A stretch of DNA of 28,790 nucleotides from Paulinella micropora. Its lineage: Eukaryota; Cercozoa; Imbricatea; Euglyphida. The stretch covers positions 87,080 through 115,869 of the forward strand of contig BJOX01000108.1 in the NCBI GenBank assembly GCA_009731375.1. Reading direction: 5' to 3'. Shown in pieces: positions 20,159-28,500 of the stretch; the first letter of the stretch is position 1; each line of letters begins with the position of its first letter. Position numbers and translations under genes: made by a program. Under the pieces are notes generated by a model. The model did no database searches. It was given only the letters and a program-made list of their open reading frames with translations, and had not been told where the DNA came from.

Positions 20159-21398
20159 TCCTCCTCCTCCTCCTCCTTCTTCTTCTTCTTCTTCTTCTTC
20201 TTCTTCTTCTTCTTCTTCTTCTTCTCCTTCTTCTTCTTCTCCTTCTTCTTCTTCTTCTCCTTGTTCTTCTTCTTCTTCTTTCTCCACTTCATCTTCCCGG
20301 GCTTCGTCCTTTTGTTCTCATGTCTCGACTCTTTCCATTTCCACTACCGACATCTTGGCTGCATCGCAGCTTTGGGAGGCTTCTCCTTCAGGCAGTCTGC
20401 TGGACCAAGATCCTGCAGATACCAGCAGGCCGACACACATTATCCAGCCTAGCCAACAGAGCGCAGCAGACAGCGCGGACACCCTGACAAGCCAAGGAGA
20501 ATGCTACTATTACGGCAGAGGTGTCGTACAGAACTACAAAAAGGCGCGCAAGCTCTGGCAGAGCGCAGCGGCCCAGGGCCACGCGCAAGCCCAGAACAAT
20601 CTTGGAGTATGCTACTATCGTGAGAAAGGTGTCCGCCGGAACTACAAAACGGCCGCGAGGCTATTCCAGCTTGCAGCGGACCAGGGCCACGCGGACGCCC
20701 AGACCTGTATAGGAGTATTCTACTATTATGGCAGAGGTGTCACCCAGAACTACAATACGGCGGTGGACTTCTTCAAGCGCGCAGCGAACCAGGGCCACGC
20801 GAAGGCCCAGTACAAACTGGGAGAATGCCACAGTTTGGGCAGAGGTGTCGGCCAGGACTACAAAAAGGCGGCAGATCTCTGGCAGAGCGCAGCAGACCAG
20901 GGCCACGCGAAGGCCCAGAACAGTCTGGCAGCATGCTACTATTATGGGAAAGGTGTCCGGGGCGGCCAGAACTTCGAGAAGGCAGCGGAGCTCTGGCAGT
21001 GCGCAGCAGACGAGGGCAACGCGAGCGCTCAGTGCGATCTGGGAATATGCTACTATTATGGCATTGGTGTCGGCAAGAATGACAACGAGGCGGTGGAGCT
21101 CTGGAAGCGTGCAGCGGACCAGGGCCACGCGGATGCCCAGTGCAATCTCGCAGCATGCTACTATTATGGCAAAGTTGTCGGCCGGGACTACAAGAAGGCG
21201 GTGACGCTCTGGAAGCAAGCAGCGGTGAAGGGCCTTTTGGACGCCCACACCAGTCTGGGAGAATGCTACTTTTATGGCAGAGGTGTCTGCAAGGATTACA
21301 ATAAGGCAGCCAAGCACTGGAAGCGCGCAGCGGACCAGGGCCACGCGGTGGCCCAGCAAAATCTACAACGCTACAAGCAAGTGTGTGTCGTTATGTAA
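19023..21398 (+). CDS. Sel1-repeat protein, three-exon model
   Basis: Exons 19215-19652 and 20392-21398 are well supported: the donor ACAG|GTATCG at 19653 and acceptor cttctccttcag before 20392 keep phase 1. A tiny first exon starting at ATG 19023 and ending at 19032 (donor GTATTG) also fits phase but is tentative; an exon from about 18982 is an alternative. The model gives about 484 residues. Two Sel1 repeats (GDRYLFGDGVDKDIKEA; LGVCYLERNGVPQNLKKAQ) precede a linker of about 100 residues, then eight consecutive Sel1 repeats of 36 residues (one of 38) of the form LGxCYYYGxGVxxxYxxAxxLWxxAADQGHA. Sel1 repeats are TPR-like helix pairs that form protein-binding solenoids; the partner and pathway are unknown. 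The stop is TAA at 21396-21398. Confidence 0.8.
19653..20391 (+). repeat. Intron of the Sel1 gene carrying a CTT/CTC microsatellite
   Basis: Between donor GTATCG and acceptor ttctccttcag lies a pyrimidine-only stretch at about 19851-20280 of CTT and CTC blocks. If the intron were not spliced, translation would stop at TAG 19700-19702. Poly-Ser, Phe or Pro frames across it are artefacts. Confidence 0.8.
20460..21350 (+). repeat. Eight tandem 108-bp coding repeats (Sel1)
   Basis: The DNA shows a period of about 108 bases (gcagcgga-cagggccacgcg, then tgctactattatggc), one repeat being six bases longer. High identity between units implies recent expansion or homogenisation. Long frames on the opposite strand are shadows of this repeat. 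Confidence 0.85.
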
Positions 21399-21959
21399 AC
21401 AGTAGCAGCCTGTTGATTGCTTATTAGGTTTCGTTTTAATACTTACTATGATAGGAATACTTGTCACGTACATATTTATGGCAGTGAAGCGACCTTTGAG
21501 TGAAGCGACCTTTTGAAAGGTCGCGATATGGACCTTCGAATTGCGCGGACTGGCACCTTCTCATACTTCCCATGAAGTGCCGTACGAACGAACACCCATG
21601 GCTTCAGCTTCATGACGTTATACAGCTCTTATCACGAATACCTCCTTCGTTCATGGCTAGGATTAGGAGACGGGGACTCTCCGAGTGTTAGTTCACGATC
21701 GTCGGGCAACATTAAGTCTAAGAAATTAGCCCACATGAAGCACAAGCCTTTAAACTGTTGGATGGCTCTTGGTAGACTTGATCGAGGGTCGAGCATGGAT
21801 AGCTCTTGGGATGGTGGCCCGGACAATCGGCTAGGATTCCCCCGTATGCCGGTACTGACAGAGATTATACATAGATGTATATAGTCTCCGTTGGTATTAC
21901 TCCATGAATTGAGATCGAGCGATCTCAAAAGGAGGGCACGGGGAAGTGAAGGGGTGCTA
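21399..21959. other. Non-coding sequence, possible retroelement 3' internal remnant
   Basis: No gene is supported; short frames on both strands lack motifs. It contains the local duplication gaagcgacctt (about 21486-21513). At its end a purine-rich run (aaaaggagggcacggggaag, about 21926-21946) precedes a TGTAACACCC sequence, an arrangement like a polypurine tract before a 3' LTR. Confidence 0.35.
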
Positions 21960-22305
21960 TGTAACACCCACGGTATACTATTAATATATCGTTATTTCGC
22001 TATTAGTTTTTACGGGAGTTCACTCGTGGAAGTGATTCCTTGTTATTAAATGTATAATAAGATGAATTCTTATTACATTTCCTGTTGTGAAGCCTTGAAG
22101 TTGAATACTTCCGGCTCGTTTTAATGTCATATTAGGATAAAGGATATGGGGAGAGCTTGGAAGTTTGGAAACTATAGGGCCGGCGTGTAAATCCTATATA
22201 CAATATTTTATTAATATACTTAACCCTGCCGTTTACCTGATTCAGTGGTAAAGGTTGTTAGGATGTAAGTTCCACAAAGCTGTGGCATCCTTATTCATTA
22301 ACCTC
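21960..22305. mobile_element. Possible solo or 3' LTR starting TGTAACACCC
   Basis: TGTAACACCC is a frequent start of LTRs in Ty3/gypsy elements, and a purine-rich tract lies just upstream. The sequence is AT-rich with no frame. I could not define the other end or a second copy in the window, so this is a suggestion from one boundary only. Confidence 0.3.
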
Positions 22306-22307
22306 TC

Positions 22308-22621
22308 ACGTTATTGCTGTTGACATTCAAAAAAACCATTGAAACTTGACTTGAACTTGAAATTGGTTTTTAGTTTTTGTGTTAGATTTTCAATTTTGGT
22401 TGGAATTTTGATTTTGGTTGGAAATTTAAAATTTTCAAATTAACGACCGCTATATTCGTCCGCAAAACATCGTAAATTTTCGCAAAATGTTACAGTTAAA
22501 TTGAAAATTTTAAATATTTCTCACAAAAATGGAAAACTGTCACAAAAATGAAAATCTGACACAAAACTGAAAACTAATTTTGATTTTTTTTGTCTTGAAT
22601 GTCAACAGCGATAACAACGTT
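22308..22621. mobile_element. About 313-bp fold-back element
   Basis: The left end (acgttattgctgttgacatt, 22308 onward) pairs with the right end (aatgtcaacagcgataacaa, then cgt). Inside, ttttagtttttgtgttagat pairs with atctgacacaaaactgaaaa, and aaatttaaaattttcaaatt with aattgaaaattttaaatatt. Arms of about 120-130 bases are imperfect, with an 80-base centre. It encodes no protein. Confidence 0.75.
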
Positions 22622-23363
22622 GACCCGAACCTTTTGGAACAAATGTAGTAAGAGTGATAAGGATAATTGTTACGGAAATTCCGTGGAATTTAGCCGTTTT
22701 TCCCGTGACTGGGAATTTATGGCAAAATAAGGCAAATTGCATTTATGTGTTACCACGATTGTTTATTAGTCTAATAACTTACTCATAAGGAACTATAATT
22801 TTACATAGTACTCCAATTACTAATATAACAAACTCCAATGCCCAACCTAAACGTTTCCGCTTAGTCGTCTACCAACCTATTTGCAGTAATTCCTGCCACA
22901 CTTGCTTAGAAAAGGAACTTTATCTCTACGCCAATTACTAATAATTTCAAGAAAATCTTTATCTTTTCACAAGGGACTAAACCAGTGCTCCGATTCATGA
23001 GGATCTATATCCATACTCCAGTACCTAACCACCTAAACGTTACTCAGTTCGTAACCAACTTATCGAGGAACGGACAATTCTAACGTAATGAAATGCAATT
23101 CAATCAAATATGTCTCACTTTTTTACTTTTTCAAGTTACCAGTATTTTCTCGCCCCAAGTGCACTGGAAACTTTTCCTTTAATTTTTACTTTAGCAATTT
23201 CCCTTTTTACCTATATCAACCTGTATTCTTTTCACTGGCTGTACTACTTATCCTTCCACTTTAACCTACCCACATCCGTTACTACACAACCAAAACCAAC
23301 TCAACAACACAGACTTCCTGCTCAGAACCTTCGTCGTGCGCACAGCTCACAAGCCCTGGAGAC
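22622..23363. other. AT-rich DNA without a supportable gene
   Basis: The longest frame (23110-23409) encodes a hydrophobic Phe/Tyr/Leu-rich peptide that runs into the direct repeat and has no recognisable motif. I see no RNA gene. Confidence 0.4.
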
Positions 23364-23547
23364 CATGCATACTTACAAACCATTACTCTATTCAAAAAAC
23401 CAGCCCTAATACCGATACCAGCCCTTACCCTACTCAACAAACAGCCTTTGTTTTTTAAATTTGAACTTAACCTGGCAAAGGGGTGAGCACTGTCACTCGT
23501 GCTCTGGTAAACCCCTGTTAAGCATCTAAATAACTATTCTAGAAAGT
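23364..23547 (+). repeat. Direct repeat copy 1 (about 184 bp)
   Basis: Starts catgcatacttacaaac, includes ttcaaaaaaccagccctaat and gtcactcgt, and ends tattctagaaagt. It matches the copy at 23985-24163 at well over 90 per cent by eye. Flanking a segment of about 440 bases, the pair could be the ends of a small non-autonomous element or an ordinary duplication. Confidence 0.85.
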
Positions 23548-23690
23548 ATGTTTTGGCATCAAGTTGTGCAGGTTACTGACAAAAGAATCGTGTCAGTTGA
23601 CCCGGTCATAGGAACATTGCGTTTCTTGCGGGGTTTTCCCTTTGGCTTGTTGTTTGGGTTCAATTGAATCTGACTTCCCTCAAGTTTCTG

Positions 23691-23896
23691 TTGTAGAAGT
23701 GGAGGTTAGCTTTGAACCAGTTGTGTATGTAATATTAAATTCTCTTCAAGTTCTGTTGAGCTCGTGAGACCAAGTGTCTTGTCACAGCGACGGGCTTCCC
23801 TTTCTTTTATAGAAGTGGAGGTCAGCCTTGAAACAGTTGTGTTCATCATTAAATTCTCAGCTTTCAATTGAGCTCGTAAGGAGTGACCAAGTGTCT
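23691..23896 (+). repeat. Tandem pair of about 90-bp units, period about 117
   Basis: Units at about 23691-23779 and 23807-23896 share tagaagtggaggt-agc-ttga, cagttgtgt, attaaattct, ttgagctcgt and accaagtgtct. They lie between the two longer direct repeats. Confidence 0.75.
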
Positions 23897-23984
23897 AACT
23901 ACAACTTATAGTCGCCTATAGTCAGTAGTACTTACATGCTTCCTTTTCAGCTCTACAAAACTTACTCTATTAAAAAAACTTACT

Positions 23985-24163
23985 CATGCATACTTACAAA
24001 CCCTTACTCTATTCAAAAAACCAGCCCTAATACCGATACCAGCCCTTACCCTACTCAACAAACAGCCCTTGTACTTTAAATTTGAACTTAACCTGGCCAA
24101 GGGGTGAGCACGGTCACTCGTGGTCTGGTAAACCCCTATAAATAAATAACTATTCTAGAAAGT
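23985..24163 (+). repeat. Direct repeat copy 2 (about 179 bp)
   Basis: Second copy of the 23364 repeat in the same orientation, about 620 bases downstream. It differs by small indels after ggtaaacccct and a few substitutions. Confidence 0.85.
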
Positions 24164-24888
24164 TAAATTCGCATCCTTGTCCCTACTCAGGGTTCGGGAT
24201 TCGACACGCCTACATAGGCCACCTGCTATGAGGAAATCATAGCAGAGAAAGCCCTGGAGTCCTATTACAATCTCCTGGAGTCCCATTACTGCGTCTACCT
24301 ATTCTGGCACTGTGGGTGTGTGGGTGTGCGTATGTGTCTGCATGTGTATAGGTACATGAGGAATTTGGACCCATGGCGGATCTCCTTTTCTCTTCCTGCT
24401 AACCCTTTTCTTGAAGGACCCCCCTGCACGCTTTTGTTTCGTAGTAGGGGAGATGTGATATACGTGCCCCTACCCCTTGCTCCCCACTGATTGTGTCAGC
24501 TAGTCCGGGCTCCTTTTGGGATCCGATGTCCCTTCTGCATTCCTGTCGTGTCGTGTCGTGTCCTGAAGCAAGATCACCCTGCCTTCGTCGCCAGCAACCA
24601 AGCAGCCAACCAACATGTCCTCCTCAGGCAGCAAGATCATTGCAGCAGGCAACTTTTTTCTGCGGGGCATAGGTGGCCGCTGAACGACCATGGCGGGGAC
24701 GAAGCCTGTGTTGTGTACATGATACGCTCTTCCTTCTCTTGACATCCTTTTCGTCTTTAAGTCTATCCAGGGATTTTTTTCGTTTACTGCTGAAAATTCA
24801 AGAGCGATTTAAGACAAGTTTTTTTTTGGTGAAGGGAGGGAGAGAGAGTAGGAAGAACAAAAAAGAGCCACCCGCAAATTCACGTCTC
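24164..24888. other. Sequence without a recognised gene
   Basis: Contains a small duplication of ctcctggagtcc near 24254-24290, a tgtcg pentamer repeat near 24545-24562 and a GT-rich patch near 24310-24350. Overlapping frames on both strands at 24491-24745 have no family features. Confidence 0.4.
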
Positions 24889-24889
24889 C

Positions 24890-25325
24890 CAAAAAAAAGT
24901 TTCCGCGATAATACGGCCAAAGATACTGGCAACCAAACACTCCGCGAAATGCGGGCAAATTATTTGTCGACACTAGTGCCGGGTCTACGATAGCTCAAAA
25001 ATCTTTTGTGCAATTTCGGCAGTTGGATAGTTTTAGAAAAAAAAATTGGGGGAAGATTGGCGGGCGGGGGGAAAAATTTCGGTCTGCTGATTTCCCCCCC
25101 CGCCCGCCAATCCTTCCCAAATTTTTTTTCTAAAACTATCCGACTGCCGAAATGTCCTGCGCTCTAAAAAAAAGTTTTCGTGACGGGCCGCAAAAGGCGG
25201 CCAAATCCTTGCCTCCCCAATATTTCGCAAAATACAGACAAAGATACTGGCGCCAAAAATTTCGCGAAATACGGCCGCTAGCCGTTTTGTCGACAAATCT
25301 GCCGGGGGTCTACGACAGTACCCAA
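24890..25325. repeat. Diverged direct repeats flanking a perfect-looking hairpin
   Basis: Left copy 24919-24996 and right copy 25240-25320 share aaagatactggc, cgcgaaat-cgg, tttgtcgaca and gccgggtctacga. Just outside, aaaaaaaagttt precedes each copy (about 24891 and 25166). The hairpin at 25013-25153 sits between them. Confidence 0.7.
25013..25153. repeat. Long hairpin, 64-bp arms, about 13-base loop
   Basis: Left arm 25013-25076 and right arm 25090-25153 pair over nearly their whole length (atttcggcagt / actgccgaaat; ggatagttttag / ctaaaactatcc; attggcgggcgggg / ccccgcccgccaat), with only a few mismatches and length changes in the A, G and C runs. It is much stronger than a simple transcription terminator. 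It lies about 360 bases beyond the 3' end of the RNA polymerase gene. It could be a fold-back element, a replication structure or a small-RNA precursor; the sequence does not decide. Confidence 0.9.
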
Positions 25326-25514
25326 AAAAAAAAGGAAAACTAAAAAACTGCCGGGCTGAAACATATGGCTTTTTTCTCTCTCGAGCCGGCTTCACTTTTT
25401 CACCGCTCTGCGCAAATGTCCGGGCTGTTTCATAAATACAATTAGTACTTTTTTTCTGTCCTTCAACGACGTTTCCTTTCCCTGTGTTTTAAAAGAGGTG
25501 TTGCCTGCGTTGGC
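25326..25514. other. 3' flank of the RNA polymerase gene
   Basis: Mixed-composition sequence without a gene. The GC content changes sharply at about 25520, where the GC-rich coding region begins. No AATAAA-type signal is obvious on the minus strand just after the stop. Confidence 0.4.
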
Positions 25515-28500
25515 TTACTTCTTTTCTTCCTCTTCTGCGTTCGTTTGGATCTTGTACATGAGCCCCGACGCGTCCAGGGTCTGCAGGGCCTTGAGCAGTA
25601 CGAACGTCGTGGGCAGGCGCACTAGCCCCGGGTGCGAGCCGCTCGCAAAGGCCCGGGAGCAGGACCTGGTGAGGCACACGGCCGCGCCGTCGGCACCGTC
25701 TACCCCCAACCGCCCGCAGCGCTGGCAGACCACGTCGAGGCGCGAGTCGGCGCTCTGCAGCACCTGCTCCAGCAGCGCGGTAGACCCCGACTGCACCGCG
25801 GCGTTCAGGCACATGGAATCGAACTTGGACGCGCCGTCCACCCGCGCGGACTTGGTGCCCTGGTGCGTCAGCGGGTCCATCGGGCCCTGGTGCCTGACCT
25901 TGAACTGCACCTCGCTCGTCTTGTCCTGGCGCATGTAGTACTGGAAGCCGAACAGCGTGGGGTTGGCGGGCGGGTCCAGGTCCATGCTGGCGGGGCTGTA
26001 CATCCTGGCCGACGCACGCAAGTGCAGCTCCTGCAGCAGGCCCGGCGTGGCCGTGTCGTCTGCTGACGGTGCGGCGCACGTCTGTGCGCTGTCCCACGTG
26101 GCCTCGAGGTTGCTGGCCGTGCCGGCAGCCGCGCGTTCTGCGGCGGGCGCCCAGGCACTGTTGGGCAGCAGCAGCCCGCGCCAACCCGTGCCTAACGCCT
26201 TGCCGTCCAGGGCCAGCTCCAGCGCCCGGCGGGCCCCGCCCGCGGGCGGGCCTAGAATTGTCTTGGCGCGGCGGCCCTGCGCCAGGAGCCAGCTCTCCTC
26301 CGCGTGGGCCCACTGCGCGAGCCCGCTCACGCAAAGGGCGTCACGGCACGAGCCGTCGCCCGCGTGGAAGTGTAGGTCTTTCTTTTGGGCGCAGCCCCGC
26401 GCCGGCACCGCGCCGACGTCGTAGGCCTGCAGCGCCAGGCGCAGGACCTTGCTGAGCGCCGCCAACGCGGGGCCCGAAGTCGGCGCGGACGCCCGGCGGA
26501 GCCAGTGTTCCAGGCAGCTGCGCCACAGCCTGGCGGCCATGGGGCAGCAGTGCGCCTCCAGCACCCACCAGAAGTCCGGGCGCCAGAGGCGGCACTTCTG
26601 CTGTTGCAGGGCGTACAGCCGCGTGTAGGCCAGCAGCTCCCGGTTCCAGGGCCACACGTAGCTGGCGGGCCCGCCAGTAGTTTCGTGCGTCAGCTGCCGG
26701 CCGTACTGGGCTATGAGCCTCGTCTGCAGCGTGGTGACGCAGTCGTTGATGGTCTTGCGGAACATCTGCGAGGGCCCGAGCAGCACGGCCGGGCGCTCGC
26801 CGGTCGGCAGGTACGGCAGTGCGTGGTCGGGCACGAACACGCACAGCGTGCATTTCTGGCCCGACGAGTTGGTGATCTTGTCGCCGTACTGGAAAGGCAG
26901 CAGGCGGGTTACGACCATGCGCGCGTACACCGGCGCGCTGCCGCAGTCCCGCGGCGTTTGCGCGGGGTCCGTGTCCAGCCACACCTGATCGGAAATTGAT
27001 AGGCAGTTCTGCGACACGACCCCGCGGGTCTGTGCCACCGTGCGCCGCACGCACGACTCGTCGCTGCCGTCCGGCTCGGCCGACGACAGCGCGCGCAGCA
27101 GCACGTCCCCGGGCAGCACCGTGCGCCCGAGCGGCACGCTCCACGCGTCGTCGCGGCGTTTGCCCAGCAGGTAGCCCTCCAGCGAGCGGCAGCCGCGGGC
27201 CTTGGCGAGCTTGTGGCTGTCGGCCGCGAGCGCGGCGCGCGTGCGGGCCAGCACTCCGTCCCAGCCGCTGGTGGCTGCCACCGCCACCGTCGGTACGGCC
27301 TGCGACGACACGGGTGCGAGGTGCATGCGGTCGTAGTACGCCCTGCTGTCCAGGAACGCAAACAAGCCGCGGTCGGCCGCGCCCTGGCCCCAGACCGTGC
27401 CGTCGTCCTGGTTGTGCGACCACGCCCGGTACGCGACCGGCACGTTGAGCCCCAGCGGCTGCACCCCGAGCGTAGACGCCGCGACGGGCGCCTCGAGCAG
27501 CGGGCGGTCGCCGCGCAGCAGCTCCTTGGCCGAGCTGGACAGTAGTCGCCCGGGCTGGCGTTGTCCGATGGACTGCGACTGCATGCCTACCGCGTACACG
27601 AGGCGCGGGCCCGTCACGTGCTCGTGGAACAGCGTCAGCGCCGAAGAAAAGCTCAGGTGGCGGGCGGGCGACAGGTCCACAAAGTTACAGTCGGGCGCGC
27701 GGGCCGCGAACTTGCTCAGGCTCTCGCAGCCCACCTGCACCGCCGACTCCTGGATGCTGAGCCACACCAGGCAGCCCTGGTCGCGCAGAGCGCGCCACAC
27801 GGCCAGGCAGTCGGCCGCTGCCGGCGGCAGCTGGTTGCTCACGAGGTAGCTGGATCGTCCATTGTGCGGCAGGCGCAATTCTCGCAGCCGCCAGCCGGCC
27901 CAGATGCGGCGCACACACGCGGGCAGCGGCACGCCGCCGCTGTTGACGTGCAGCACGGGCGCCGACAGCCTGCCCGCGTACGTGTGAATGATTAGCCGTT
28001 TCTCTTCGCGGTCCAGCAGCAGGCCCAGATGCCTCAGGGCCAGCCCGCCCGCGTCCGCCACGTCGTCGCCCTGCGCCCCTCGCTTGAGCGCGCGCAATGC
28101 CAGTAGCATTTGTTCGGCGCCGGCGGCGCTGAGGGACCCCAGCACGCGGCCGTGGCACTCGACCACAAACGGGCCCAGCGACAGCCGCGACGTCGCGACG
28201 TCGCAGCGGTCGGTGACCCAGTCCTCGAGCGCGGCGGCCCACGCGACGTCCAGCTCGGGCGTGACCGTGGTGAACAACGACAGGCGCTTGTCGTAGCCCG
28301 ACTTGGCGGACTTGCTGGTCTCGTTCGGGTCCAGAAAACTCAGCTGCGAGACGTCGAACCGCTGGTCGGACGTCATGCCCTGGCCGTTCGGCACCATCTG
28401 GCACACGCGGCGCGCGAGCGAGTACTTCTTGGCCAGGTTGCCGCGCAAGTGCTGCAGCACGCGCTGCAGCGGCTGCGCGTCGCTGGCGCCGGCCCGGTCC

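Noticed and set aside
20661-21359. 232-codon minus-strand frame with a repeated Leu/Val/Ala pattern
   Set aside because: It is the antisense shadow of the Sel1 coding repeats; the plus strand has the family motif.
24180-24215. tRNA-like ggttcgggattcgaca segment
   Set aside because: There is no cloverleaf, acceptor stem or A box at the right distance.
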